From Gallionellaceae bacterium (GTDB lineage: Bacteria > Pseudomonadota > Gammaproteobacteria > Burkholderiales > Gallionellaceae), in the NCBI GenBank assembly GCA_008080515.1, contig VIKH01000004.1, positions 6,084 through 67,087 on the forward strand: 61,004 nucleotides of DNA, in the 5' to 3' direction. Position 1 is the first letter of the stretch; each line of letters starts with the position of its first letter. The translations under genes and the position numbers were made by a program. The notes under the pieces were generated by a model. The model saw nothing but the letters and a program-made list of their open reading frames with translations, did not search any database and was not told the origin of the DNA. Shown here one piece after another: positions 54,301-61,004 of the stretch.

Positions 54301-54772
54301 TGATGCTCTGCGCGCCCGGCACCCGGGCAAAACTGTAGCGTCCGGCGAGAAAGTCGGCGTCGCTGAGGTTCAGGGTAGTAGCCACGAGACCGGCCACATC
54401 CACCGTTGCGCCCTGCCCGAACACGATGCCGCCGGGGTTGACCAGAAACACTCTGCCGTTGGATGAGAGCGTGCCGAGGATGCTGCTGGGGTTGCCGGTG
54501 GTGGCGACGCGGTTCAACACGGTGGAGGCGGCGGACTGCTGGGCGAAGTGGGTGGTTTCGTTGGCTGCTATCGAGAAGCTTTGCCAGTTGATGATGGTAC
54601 CGGGGGTGTTGGTGACAGTAAGGGTACTAGCAGAGGCGGCGAAGCTTGCCTGACCGCTTGCCACCACTCCGCCCACCGGGTTGGCCGCCGCCTGTTGCGC
54701 GGCAAAAACCAGCATCAGTGCGGCGCAGGCGGGCTTTAGGCGGAATTGCGGGCGGTTGGATTTTTTGCTCAT
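48338..54772 (-). CDS. TpsA exoprotein, N-terminal part (TPS domain)
   Basis: This is the filamentous-haemagglutinin-type exoprotein secreted by TpsB. The start MSKKSNRPQFRLKPACAALM at 54772 gives a signal peptide of about 32 residues (cleavage after QQAAA). The TPS secretion domain runs at about 35-280 (INWQSFSIAANETTHFAQQS, SNGRVFLVNPGGIVFGQGA). A glycine-rich beta-helix follows. From about residue 580, 19 units of roughly 67 residues appear, each with GAVTWMNGATG-like and NSLVGS-like motifs. The frame breaks at a run of seven C (48381-48375), after which 13 foreign residues precede a stop. As written, 2144 residues are made without the C-terminal part. Frames upstream of 54772 are open but without evidence. 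Confidence 0.92.
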   Translation of the reverse strand: MSKKSNRPQFRLKPACAALMLVFAAQQAAANPVGGVVASGQASFAASASTLTVTNTPGTIINWQSFSIAANETTHFAQQSAASTVLNRVATTGNPSSILGTLSSNGRVFLVNPGGIVFGQGATVDVAGLVATTLNLSDADFLAGRYSFARVPGAQSISNAGNITAQSGGEIYLIAPDVKNTGVISAPNGEILLAAGHEVELVNSFDPNLRVSITAPAGDATNVGKLIVESGSLGLFGTVVRNSGTVSADSAVLQGGKIVLRASQRAEAGGTISANGTGGGSVSVSAAHSTEPTMPGVVVQTGSIEANGASGAGGSVSLNGDSILSSAAISVNGAAAGGQISVQAAGRALSTSSARYSANSATGSGGDILVSANVSNYTSGSYSATGATGGRITLAGNEIKLAGAQLDASGTHGGGAVHVGGLMHGAAGFGAQGIALANATSVFANRSARFAADAVQTGNGGEVVLWSDQSMRFSGNISARGGALGGNGGMAEVSGLTSLGYTGLVDLSASRGAKGTLLLDPYNITIAAGNGALPASPYLEILDTTPGAGEGFGGFQNLVLSNGNILITSPNDSLNGSSSGAVYLYTSAGALLNTLLGGTANDRVGNGGITELNSGHYLVYSPNWSGNLGAVTWMDGSTGQLAGGAAGGAVSNTNSLVGGATGDQVGSGGATWLTGLNYAIRSTLWGSGGIAANARGAVTWINGATGELSNSTVTQRVYGGAVGLTNSLVGSAAGDKVGTQTLTYVYYGTPYSSDSSGMTVTGGNLIVSSNNWSNGGAAVGAGAVTWMSGATGALSDGATGGAISGANSLVGSAAGDRVGTMSVSQWYGPQEVSGVTTLSTGNIMVRSGLWGSAGVAANALGAVTWINGATGELSNSTLAVPVYGGAVGSTNSLIGSTAGDRVGSNFMTLANGNVVVTTSNWTQPAGAGPELANVGAVTWISGATGLLAGGSAGGAISSSNSLVGDAANDRVGNGGIYLVGNGNYLVRSGNWNSDRGAVTWVNGAAGVAGAVSSTNSLVGSTAFDYVGTGFTVLSNGNYLVQSTSWDNGAAANAGAVTWGSGAAGVAGVVSSTNSLVGSSANDSVGDGGIIALSNGNYVVRSPYWDNGAVADASAVTWGSGTTGVAGVVSAANSLVGSTANDQAGFGSITALSNGNYLVQNPYWDNGAAADAGAVTWMNGTTGALSNGTFGGAISAANSLVGSVAGDLSGSAVTQLSSGNLLVRSTSWDNVSTLAANAGAVTWMNGATGALSDGTAGGAVSVSNSLIGSTANDMVGSGMIEHYLNLNILLLNPGWDNGSGVNAGAVTWMNSATGELSNSTATLRVYGGAIGAANSLLGSLTSDSLGSGGITQLGNGNFVIASPSWNGGRGAATWMNGATGALSGGGTGGIISALNSLVGVFGYDSVGTGILSFSDYSTYWNYVVRSNWGGGVGALTWVNGTTGLTSDSSGTISATNSLVGSIINDTVGASVANHLSNGNAVFSNQYWSNGRGAVTWMNPANGRLADGLQGGVVSASNSLVGTTPDDIYTAGDNIGSGGITQITDYSTFWNYVVRSPNWTNGAATAAGAVTLGNGATGTVGSVTFANSLVGSVASDRVGSGGITVVSDDSTFWNYIVSSPDWRGAGGYQTGMGAVTWVNGRTGVLSNGLSGDAVDALNSLIGSLAGDQVGVASFSYDSALNGVNVLSNNNLLIRSQHWNGGRSALTWMNGATGRLAGDATGGTVAATNSLLGSAVNDDLGNGFVGVTELQGNGNWVITSPDWGNGGVAANRKGAATWMNGTTGQLADGLFGGIVSASNSLVGSAATPGLLDIFCDCGGSTGVAGGVLALSDGNFVVYRQDFSPDVGALTWGNGGSGTVGTVASNNSLLVFANNVQEMSGQPGSVLVGSGAANGGMGGVYLIGAGAGGASGPLFADSPATDATVGASWIAGTLNLGTNLVLQANNDITQDAGAPITATGLGSLTLQAGRSVTLNDAINIAGALAITANDPGADSLYRDIGPAVLDTTLATLTAGQINLANSGGDILAGTMTASTGAISLVASDNISVAAAQTITAMAAGMGVTLNADSDGLNGGAIRMNDGSSITSNGGNITLGGGVAGDGSGNAAGNATYIDGIYLTGATLDAGGGNIALRGTPPAAARPSRRLMA
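48375..48381 (-). other. Run of seven C where the tpsA frame breaks
   Basis: Seven G on the plus strand (seven C on the coding strand) lie exactly where the two open frames of tpsA meet. A tract of eight gives the continuous reading GTPPGSGASISSVDGLISLT and an uninterrupted gene. A single-base change here therefore turns full-length synthesis on or off. Confidence 0.85.
49120..53040 (-). repeat. 19 coding repeats of about 205 bp in tpsA
   Basis: Counting the GAVTW/GALTW/GAATW motifs gives 19 units over about 3.9 kb, with average length near 67 residues. Each unit reads roughly NSLVGS, DRVG, GGI, LSNGNYLVRS, W, GAVTWMNGATG, then a variable link such as ALSDGTAGGAVS. Some links share a rarer variant (ELSNSTVTQRVYGGAV) seen three times. 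Confidence 0.85.
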
Positions 54773-55077
54773 GATCAGGTCGCTCGGTAATCGTTGGTTC
54801 GGGAAACTACGGCAAACCCCATGCCGGAGAACGCATTTGCAGTTGCGCAGCAAGGCCTAACGCTGGGGCGGCGCACAGCGGCTTGACGCGAAATGCGTTC
54901 CTTGCACGAAAAGCCCCGGATTGCACCTTCGGAATAGCGGCAAGCCATAGCCTGAACGGCAGATTATCTGCCTGTCTGACAAGAAAAGCTATTGTACTGG
55001 AGTACAGGTATACGGGGTCGAGGCAAGATTCTTGATGCGTGATAAGGCGTACACACCGCGCGGTGTGAGCGACTACT
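54773..55077. promoter_or_regulatory. tpsA upstream region with two perfect palindromes
   Basis: This 305-base gap between pilU and tpsA holds no gene. TGTACTGGAGTACA at 54993-55006 is a perfect 14-bp palindrome with a 2-base centre, a likely operator. CACACCGCGCGGTGTG at 55052-55067 is a perfect 16-bp palindrome, 11 bases after the pilU stop, and may end pilU transcription. The tpsA promoter should lie here, but no convincing -35/-10 pair was found. About 220 bases separate the operator-like site from the tpsA ATG, so a long leader RNA is likely. Confidence 0.5.
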
Positions 55078-56214
55078 TCAGGTCATTTTGAGGTGGTCTA
55101 TCCCGGACAAGATGTCGGTTTCCCGCGCGAGCTTGCTGTTCAGTTTGATGTTGAGGCGCAGGTCGTTGAGCGAGTCGGCGTTTTTCAGCGCTTCCTCGTA
55201 GCTGATTTTCCCCGCCTCGTACAGGTCGAACAGCGCTTGGTCGAAGGTCTGCATTCCCAGCTCGCGCGAGCGGGACATGACGCCCTTGATTTCGTTGACC
55301 TCACCTTTGAAAATCTGGTCGGCGATCAGCGGGGAGTTGAGCATGATCTCGATCGCCGCCACCCGCCCGGCGCCGCTTTTGTTCGGGATCAGTCGCTGCG
55401 AGATCAGCGCCTTGATGTTGAGCGACAAATCCATCAGTAACTGCGCGCGGCGCTCTTCCGGAAAGAAGTTGATGATGCGGTCCAGCGCCTGGTTGGCGCT
55501 GTTGGCGTGCAGCGTAGCCAGGCAAAGATGGCCGGTTTCGGCGAAGGCCACGGCGTGCTCCATCGTTTCGCGGTCGCGGATTTCGCCGATGAGGATGACA
55601 TCCGGCGCCTGGCGCAGCGTGTTCTTCAGCGCCGCTTCCCAGGATTCGGTATCCACCCCGACCTCGCGGTGGGTAACGATGCAGTTGATATGGTCATGCA
55701 CGTACTCCACCGGGTCTTCGATGGTGATGATGTGGCCATAGCTGTTTTTGTTGCGGTGGCCGAGCATCGCCGCCAGCGTGGTGGATTTGCCGGAGCCGGT
55801 ACCGCCGACCAGGATGACCAAGCCGCGCTTGGTCATCACCACATCCTTGAGCACCGGCGGCAAGCCCATTTCGTCGAGGTCGGGGATTTTGGTGGTGATG
55901 GTGCGCAGCACCAGGCCGACGCGCTGCTGCTGCATGAACACGTTGACGCGGAAGCGCCCGATGCCGGGTGGGCTGATGGCGAAGTTGCATTCGTGCTTGG
56001 CCTCGAACTCGGCGGCCTGCCGGTCGTTCATGATGCTGCGCGCCAGTTCCTGGGTGTGCTGGGAGGTCAGCGCTTGCGGCGAGACCGCTGTCAGCTTGCC
56101 GTCCATCTTGAAGGCGGGCGGAAAGCCGGTGGTGATGAACAGGTCGGACGCCTTCTTGCTGAGCATGCCGCGCAGCAAATTGTGGATCAGCTCGGTGGCT
56201 TGCGCTCTTTCCAT
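55078..56214 (-). CDS. pilU: PilU, twitching-motility ATPase
   Basis: PilU is the PilT-dependent accessory retraction ATPase of type IV pili. The 378-residue product starts MERAQATELIHNLLRGMLSK. It has Walker A GGTGSGKSTTLAAM, the Asp box region IITIEDPVEYVHDHINCIVT, Walker B VILIGEIRDRETMEH and the His box ETGHLCLATLHANSANQALD. It is about 30 residues longer than PilT, as PilU usually is, and follows pilT. The two are separated by 159 bases that hold a dispersed palindrome. Confidence 0.95.
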   Translation of the reverse strand: MERAQATELIHNLLRGMLSKKASDLFITTGFPPAFKMDGKLTAVSPQALTSQHTQELARSIMNDRQAAEFEAKHECNFAISPPGIGRFRVNVFMQQQRVGLVLRTITTKIPDLDEMGLPPVLKDVVMTKRGLVILVGGTGSGKSTTLAAMLGHRNKNSYGHIITIEDPVEYVHDHINCIVTHREVGVDTESWEAALKNTLRQAPDVILIGEIRDRETMEHAVAFAETGHLCLATLHANSANQALDRIINFFPEERRAQLLMDLSLNIKALISQRLIPNKSGAGRVAAIEIMLNSPLIADQIFKGEVNEIKGVMSRSRELGMQTFDQALFDLYEAGKISYEEALKNADSLNDLRLNIKLNSKLARETDILSGIDHLKMT

Positions 56215-56250
56215 GGTAACCCCTAACTCTAGCCGGTAGTTGGTGTGTAA

Positions 56251-56325
56251 GGTCGATTAAGCGCGGAGCGCGAATCCACCGAAAAATGCGGTGGATACAC
56301 GCCTGCGGCGTTTTATCCACCCTAC
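56251..56325. repeat. Dispersed palindrome between pilT and pilU
   Basis: The right half GCCTGCGGCGTTTTATCCAC, then CCTAC, and inner pairs (AATCCACCG, CGGTGGAT) match the element at 33513-33585 in style and end sequence. The copy probably separates pilT from pilU transcription. Confidence 0.6.
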
Positions 56326-56373
56326 TGATGCATTTGCAGGTGCGAATTTACCTCGCAACCGATGGTTGCTGGT

Positions 56374-57420
56374 TTAATTTCCCGGAAACAAATCCTTGTT
56401 CATCGCCTTGGAGCGCGCTTCCGATGCGGCCACGACGTTGCCCTTGACCAGGTTTTGCAGGCATTGATCCAGCGTTTGCATGCCGAGGTTGCCGCCGGTC
56501 TGGATGGCGGAATACATCTGCGGCACCTTGGCTTCGCGTATCAGGTTGCGGATGGCCGGGGTGCAAATCATGATCTCGTGCGCCGCCGCGCGGCCGGTTC
56601 CATCTTTGGTCTTGAGCAAGGTTTGCGAGATCACCGCGCGCAGCGATTCGGACAGCATGGCGCGCACCATTTCCTTCTCGTCGGCGGGGAATACGTCAAT
56701 GATGCGGTCTATGGTTTTGGCGGCAGAACTGGTGTGCAGCGTGCCGAACACCAGATGGCCGGTTTCCGCCGCAGTCATCGCCAGGCGTATGGTTTCGAGG
56801 TCGCGCATTTCGCCCACCAGGATCACGTCCGGGTCTTCGCGCAGCGCGGAACGCAGGGCGTTCTGGAACGACAGCGTATGCGGGCCGACTTCGCGCTGGT
56901 TGACCAGACATTTTTTCGATTCGTGGACGAATTCTATGGGATCTTCCACGGTCAGGATGTGGCCCATCTCCTTGTCGTTGATGTGGTTGACCATCGCCGC
57001 CAACGTGGTGGATTTGCCGGAGCCGGTGGGGCCGGTCACCAGCACCATGCCGCGCGGGTATTCGGAAATCGCCTCGAAAATTTTCGGGCACTTCAGGTCT
57101 TCCAGCGACAGGATTTTGGAAGGGATGGTGCGCATCACCGCGCCCGCGCCCCGGTGGTGGTTGAAGGCGTTGACGCGGAAGCGCGCGAGGTTGGGCACCT
57201 CGAAGGAAAAATCCACCTCCTTGTTTTCTTCGTAAAACTTGCGCTGCCCGTCGTTCATGATGTCGTACACCAGGGCGTGCACTTCCTTGTGCTCCATCGG
57301 CGGCAGGTTGATGCGGCGGACATCGCCATGCACGCGGATCATCGGCGGCAGGCCGGCGGACAGGTGCAGGTCGGAGGCTTTGTTTTTGACGCTGAAGGCG
57401 AGCAGCTCGGTAATATCCAT
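56374..57420 (-). CDS. pilT: PilT, type IV pilus retraction ATPase
   Basis: PilT powers pilus retraction and twitching. The start MDITELLAFSVKNKASDLHL at 57420 gives 348 residues. Walker A is GPTGSGKSTTLAAMVNHIND. Walker B is VILVGEMRDLETIR. The His box is ETGHLVFGTLHTSSAAKTID, and the AIRNLIRE motif of retraction ATPases is present (PAIRNLIREAKVPQMYSAIQ). The frame is open upstream under yggS and is not coding there. It is divergent from yggS, the usual betaproteobacterial arrangement. Confidence 0.97.
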   Translation of the reverse strand: MDITELLAFSVKNKASDLHLSAGLPPMIRVHGDVRRINLPPMEHKEVHALVYDIMNDGQRKFYEENKEVDFSFEVPNLARFRVNAFNHHRGAGAVMRTIPSKILSLEDLKCPKIFEAISEYPRGMVLVTGPTGSGKSTTLAAMVNHINDKEMGHILTVEDPIEFVHESKKCLVNQREVGPHTLSFQNALRSALREDPDVILVGEMRDLETIRLAMTAAETGHLVFGTLHTSSAAKTIDRIIDVFPADEKEMVRAMLSESLRAVISQTLLKTKDGTGRAAAHEIMICTPAIRNLIREAKVPQMYSAIQTGGNLGMQTLDQCLQNLVKGNVVAASEARSKAMNKDLFPGN

Positions 57421-57489
57421 TATAATTCCCGCTGAATCGCAAACCGCGCAATGGCGCGGCTGCGTGGCACATTTGACCCTGCGCCGATT

Positions 57490-58179
57490 ATGACCGCAAT
57501 CGCTTCCAACTTGCAAGCTGTCAGGCGCGACATGGAGTATTTCGCGCGCGCGGCACAGCGCCGCCCGGAAGAAATCGCGCTGCTGGCGGTGAGCAAAACT
57601 TTTGCTGCCGCTGCGGTGCGCGAGGCGTTTCAGGCCGGGCAACGCGCTTTCGGCGAGAGCTATGTGCGGGAGGCGCTGGACAAGATTGCCGCGTTGCGCG
57701 ACCTCGATCCGGAGTGGCACTTCATCGGCCCGATCCAGAGCAACAAGACACGCGCCATCGCGGAGAATTTCGCCTGGGCGCACGGGGTGGATCGGTTGAA
57801 GATCGCCGAGCGGCTGTCGGAGCAGCGCCCGCGAAACTTGCCGCCGCTCAACGTGTGCATCCAGGTCAACGTCAGCGGCGAGGACAGTAAAAGTGGCGTG
57901 GCACCGGACGAAACGGAAGGATTGGCGCAGTCCGTGGCGCGCTTGCCGCAGCTCAGATTGCGCGGCTTGATGGCCGTTCCCGCTCCGGCGGATGGCTTGT
58001 CCGCACAACGCAAACCTTTCGCCCAACTGCGCGAACTCGCGATGCGGCTCAAAGCGGATGGACTGGCGCTCGACACGCTATCCATGGGCATGTCGGGCGA
58101 TCTCGAAGCGGCGATCCGGGAAGGCGCCACCATGGTGCGCGTCGGTACGGCAATTTTCGGCGGGCGGCAAAAGCAATAA
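57490..58179 (+). CDS. YggS-type pyridoxal-phosphate homeostasis protein
   Basis: This 229-residue protein binds PLP through Lys 36 in LLAVSKTFAA and keeps free PLP and amino acid pools in balance. FGESYVREALDKIAAL, EWHFIGPIQSNKTRAI and LSMGMSGDLEAAIREGATMV then RVGTAIFGGR are the family signature. The ATG at 57490 is preferred to starts further upstream inside the divergent region. Confidence 0.93.
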   Translation: MTAIASNLQAVRRDMEYFARAAQRRPEEIALLAVSKTFAAAAVREAFQAGQRAFGESYVREALDKIAALRDLDPEWHFIGPIQSNKTRAIAENFAWAHGVDRLKIAERLSEQRPRNLPPLNVCIQVNVSGEDSKSGVAPDETEGLAQSVARLPQLRLRGLMAVPAPADGLSAQRKPFAQLRELAMRLKADGLALDTLSMGMSGDLEAAIREGATMVRVGTAIFGGRQKQ

Positions 58180-58358
58180 CCGCCGATAGGCGCGGATGAA
58201 GCGCCAATCACTTGTTAGATCCGTCAGTCTGGTTGGCCTTCCGCTGGCGACAAGCCCGAAGCTCAACCTACGCATCTATCCTGATTCGGGTAAAATCCGC
58301 ACCTTTGCGCCGCTTGCAGCACGGCTTGGGCGGCAATTTCCGGAAGAACTCTCGAACA

Positions 58359-60029
58359 ATGAGCAGCAACCCACAGGCGCCGGTTTCGCATTTCATCCGC
58401 AACATCATCGAAGCCGATCTGGCGAGCGGCAAGCATCGCGGCATCGTTACCCGCTTTCCACCCGAGCCCAACGGTTACCTGCATATCGGCCACGCCAAAT
58501 CCATCTGCCTGAATTTCGGGCTGGCACTCGAATACGGCGGCAAATGCAACCTGCGCTTCGACGACACCAACCCGGAAAAGGAAAGCGAGGAATACGCGCG
58601 ATCCATACAGGAAGATGTGCGCTGGCTGGGCTTTCAATGGGATGGCACGGTGCGCTGGGCGTCGGATTATTTCGATGCACTCTACGGTTTTGCGGTGAAG
58701 CTCATCGAGCGGGGCCTGGCTTATGTGGATGACCTGACGCCGGAACAGATGCGCGAATATCGCGGCACTCTGACCGAGCCGGGCAAAAACAGCCCGAACC
58801 GCGACCGCCCGGTCGCCGAAAATCTGGATTTGTTCGCGCGCATGAAGGGTGGCGAATTCCCGGACGGCAGCATGGTGCTGCGCGCAAAAATTGATATGGC
58901 TTCGCCCAATATCAACCTGCGCGATCCGGCGCTGTACCGCATCCGCCGCGCCCACCACATCCGCACCGGCGACAGCTGGTGCATCTACCCGATGTACGAC
59001 TACACCCACTGCATTTCCGACGCGCTGGAAAATATCACCCACTCGCTGTGTACGCTGGAATTCGAGGATCACCGCCCGCTCTACGACTGGGTGCTGGATC
59101 ATCTCGACATGCCGTGCCACCCCCAGCAGATCGAGTTTTCCAGGCTGGAGCTGCATTACACCATCACCAGCAAGCGCAAGCTGTTGCAACTGGTCACCGA
59201 GAACCGCGTATCCGGCTGGGACGACCCGCGCATGCCCACCATTTCCGGCATGAGGCGGCGCGGCTATACGCCGGAAGGCATCCGCGAATTTGCGCGCCGC
59301 ATCGGCATTTCCAAGAGCGCAAACGTGGTGGATATGGCGGTGCTGGAAGCATGCGTCCGCGAAGACCTGGAGGCGCGCGCGCCACGCGTGATGGCCATCG
59401 TCAACCCGCTCAAGGTCAGCATCACCAACGCCGATGGTGCGCAATCACGCGAAGCCGGATTTCATCCCAATCATCCCGAGTTCGGCAGCCGCGTCGTTCC
59501 CTTCTCGCAGCAATTGCTCATCGAGGCGGACGATTTCGCCGAAGTGCCGCCACCGGGTTGGCAACGGCTTACCCTCGGCGGCGAGATTCGTTTGCGTTAC
59601 AGCTACGTGATGCGCTGCGACGAGGTGGTGAAGGATGCAAGCGGCAAGGTTATCGAACTTAAATGCAGCATTGACCACGCCACGCTGGGAAAGAATCCGG
59701 AAGGGCGCAAGGTGAAAGGCGTCATCCATTTCTTATCGTGCGAACACGCGCTGCCCGCCGAGATCCGCCTGTATGACCGTTTATTCAACGCGCCGGAGCC
59801 GGATGGTGACCGCGATGTGGATTTCAGCACCCACCTCAATCCGCATTCGTTGGACGTTGTGTCAGGCTGGGTGGAAGCTGCGGTGCGCGATGCCGCGCCG
59901 GAAACGCGCTACCAGTTCGAGCGACTCGGCTATTTCTGCACCGACCGGCGCGACCACCGACCGGGAGAGAAGCTGGTGTTTAACCGTACCGTAACGCTCA
60001 AGGATTCCTGGGCGAAAGAGCAGCCATGA
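58359..60029 (+). CDS. glnS: Glutaminyl-tRNA synthetase
   Basis: GlnRS charges tRNA(Gln) directly with glutamine. The start [20 protein letters not shown] at 58359 gives 556 residues, the E. coli-like size. The HIGH motif is [20 protein letters not shown] (residues 42-45) and the KMSKS equivalent is [24 protein letters not shown] and [20 protein letters not shown] are family blocks. The frame continues further upstream but without family homology. Its stop overlaps the next start (ATGA). Confidence 0.97.
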   Translation: MSSNPQAPVSHFIRNIIEADLASGKHRGIVTRFPPEPNGYLHIGHAKSICLNFGLALEYGGKCNLRFDDTNPEKESEEYARSIQEDVRWLGFQWDGTVRWASDYFDALYGFAVKLIERGLAYVDDLTPEQMREYRGTLTEPGKNSPNRDRPVAENLDLFARMKGGEFPDGSMVLRAKIDMASPNINLRDPALYRIRRAHHIRTGDSWCIYPMYDYTHCISDALENITHSLCTLEFEDHRPLYDWVLDHLDMPCHPQQIEFSRLELHYTITSKRKLLQLVTENRVSGWDDPRMPTISGMRRRGYTPEGIREFARRIGISKSANVVDMAVLEACVREDLEARAPRVMAIVNPLKVSITNADGAQSREAGFHPNHPEFGSRVVPFSQQLLIEADDFAEVPPPGWQRLTLGGEIRLRYSYVMRCDEVVKDASGKVIELKCSIDHATLGKNPEGRKVKGVIHFLSCEHALPAEIRLYDRLFNAPEPDGDRDVDFSTHLNPHSLDVVSGWVEAAVRDAAPETRYQFERLGYFCTDRRDHRPGEKLVFNRTVTLKDSWAKEQP

Positions 60030-60376
60030 ACAGCGGTGCGATCGTTCCGGACGAGGAGCGAATGCGGTCGCTCAAGACGGTAACCTTTGTGGTCTATGTC
60101 CTGTACGCGCTTTCTTACTTCACCGGCGTATCGGCCATCGTCGGCATCATCGTCAACTACGTGAAAAAGGAAGATGTCGCGGGCACCTGGCTGGAGAGCC
60201 ACTTCCGCTGGCAGATCCGCACCTTCTGGTTTGGCTTGCTGTGGGCGGTGATCGGGGTGCTGACGGTGTTTGCCCTGATCGGCGGGGTTATCCTGTTCGC
60301 CAATTTCTGCTGGATCATCTACCGTATCGTCAAGGGCTGGCTCAACCTGAACGACGGCAAGCCCATGCCAATTTGA
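60026..60376 (+). CDS. Small inner-membrane protein (DUF4870-like)
   Basis: This 116-residue protein has about three membrane segments: [40 protein letters not shown], and [21 protein letters not shown] motif [14 protein letters not shown] between them, with NDGKPMPI at the end, matches small DUF4870-type proteins. Function is unknown. It starts in the glnS stop (ATGA), so expression is coupled to glnS. Confidence 0.8.
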   Translation: MNSGAIVPDEERMRSLKTVTFVVYVLYALSYFTGVSAIVGIIVNYVKKEDVAGTWLESHFRWQIRTFWFGLLWAVIGVLTVFALIGGVILFANFCWIIYRIVKGWLNLNDGKPMPI

Positions 60377-60403
60377 TGTGTTTAGCTGAGCGAGGGGACG
60401 GCA

Positions 60404-60856
60404 ATGTATAAACGTATTGCAGTAGCGGTGGATGGCAGCAAGACTTCCGGTAAATCGTTACGGGAAGCGGTCGGCCTTGCCAGAGAAACAGGCGCCAGGA
60501 TTCTGTTGCTCCACGTTTGCGAAGAAATCCCCGCCATCTGGGAGCCGGGCGGGTTGAACATGCTGCCTACCCAGGACATCATGGCGGCAATTGCCGATGC
60601 GGGCAATACGCTGCTGGGCAAGCTGGAACAGCAGGTTGCCGGGCAAGGCGTGGCGGTGGAAACGAGGCTGGCCGAAACACTGGGCGGCCGCATGGGCAGC
60701 GCCATTTCGGAAGAGGCGAAAAAATGGGGCGCCGATCTCCTGGTGGTGGGCACGCATGGGCGCAAGGGCATGGATCACATCCTGATGGGCAGCGTGGCCG
60801 AGAGCGTGGTTCGCACGGCCACCATGCCGGTGTTGCTGGTGCGAGGGGAAGATTGA
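60404..60856 (+). CDS. Universal stress protein (UspA family)
   Basis: This 150-residue single-domain Usp starts [20 protein letters not shown]. It carries the ATP-binding signature G-2x-G-9x-GS in [19 protein letters not shown], followed by [16 protein letters not shown]. It should therefore be of the nucleotide-binding type. An SD GAGGGG is eight bases before the ATG. The target process is unknown. Confidence 0.93.
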   Translation: MYKRIAVAVDGSKTSGKSLREAVGLARETGARILLLHVCEEIPAIWEPGGLNMLPTQDIMAAIADAGNTLLGKLEQQVAGQGVAVETRLAETLGGRMGSAISEEAKKWGADLLVVGTHGRKGMDHILMGSVAESVVRTATMPVLLVRGED

Positions 60857-60885
60857 AAAAAACTGATGAGAAAAAGATTGTGACC

Positions 60886-61004
60886 ATGCTGAAAATCCAT
60901 AACTCTCTTACCCGCGAAAAACAGGATTTCGTTCCCATCGAGCCAGGCAAGGCGCGCATGTATGTGTGCGGCATGACGGTTTACGATTATTGCCACCTCG
61001 GCCA
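60886..61004 (+). CDS. cysS: Cysteinyl-tRNA synthetase, 5' end only
   Basis: The window ends 119 bases into this gene. The visible start is [20 protein letters not shown], then [19 protein letters not shown]. The N-terminal zinc Cys in VCGMTVYD and the beginning of the HIGH region (CHLG) identify CysRS. The ATG at 60886 is chosen because the sequence begins like other CysRS. Confidence 0.92.
   Translation, partial: MLKIHNSLTREKQDFVPIEPGKARMYVCGMTVYDYCHLG

Noticed and set aside
54773-55077. Cyclic di-GMP riboswitch in the tpsA leader
   Set aside because: The leader lacks the conserved core segments of the GEMM class. Only palindromes were found.

Overview
ORGANISM. The window looks like chromosome from a moderately GC-rich betaproteobacterium. 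The evidence is the flagellar block flgBCDEFGHIJ divergent from flgA-flgM-flgN, the mreBCD-mrdA-rodA-rlpA cell-wall block, the yggS/pilT/pilU block, gatCAB, and an S-adenosylhomocysteine (SAH) riboswitch in front of ahcY. A Nitrosomonadales/Gallionellaceae-like origin is my inference from gene order and protein flavour, not a database result. LAYOUT. Positions 250-7708 hold the rod/hook/ring flagellar operon flgB to flgJ on the minus strand. The plus-strand flgA, flgM and flgN follow (7848-9464), with a sigma-28-like promoter before flgM. Positions 9542-12958 carry aat, a PilZ-like gene, an esterase and an unknown small gene. The elongasome operon mreB-mreC-mreD-mrdA-rodA/rlpA runs leftward from 19469 to 12980. 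gatC-gatA-gatB (19555-22850) points the other way. Housekeeping genes follow: DUF4920, ArnD-like deformylase, MidA-like methyltransferase, pteridine reductase, ttcA, yhcH and trhP. A/T-rich cargo, a PIN nuclease with an unknown partner, sits inside this stretch (27777-29002). Positions 30604-34769 form a methyl-cycle block (metF, small membrane protein, ahcY with SAH riboswitch, metK). Two lipid A acyltransferases (34837-36599) precede an accessory island: orphan mntA with a hepT stump, a HigB/HigA-like pair and a DUF6941-like gene (36726-38414). A broken ubiD follows. Positions 39946-54772 are a leftward four-gene operon: a giant two-partner-secretion exoprotein (tpsA), its outer-membrane transporter (tpsB), a protein with two FecR domains, and an MltC-type lytic transglycosylase. 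The right end has pilU, pilT, yggS, glnS, a small membrane protein, a universal stress protein and the start of cysS. HOW THE GENES WORK TOGETHER. Most of the window concerns the cell envelope and surface: flagellum, rod-shape machinery, lipid A acylation, twitching motors and a large secreted exoprotein. The methyl-cycle genes share one theme, with SAH made by methyltransferases sensed by the ahcY leader. BROKEN OR ALTERED GENES. Four genes carry lesions of different kinds: a 7-bp tandem duplication in flgI, loss of the rodA stop so that it reads into rlpA, an internal deletion with frameshift in ubiD, and a frameshift at a run of seven C in tpsA. Some may be assembly errors. The tpsA case and the tpsB run of eight C also fit phase variation. 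The most interesting candidate system is the tpsA-tpsB-FecR-MltC operon. No rRNA, tRNA, CRISPR array, insertion sequence or prophage was recognised.
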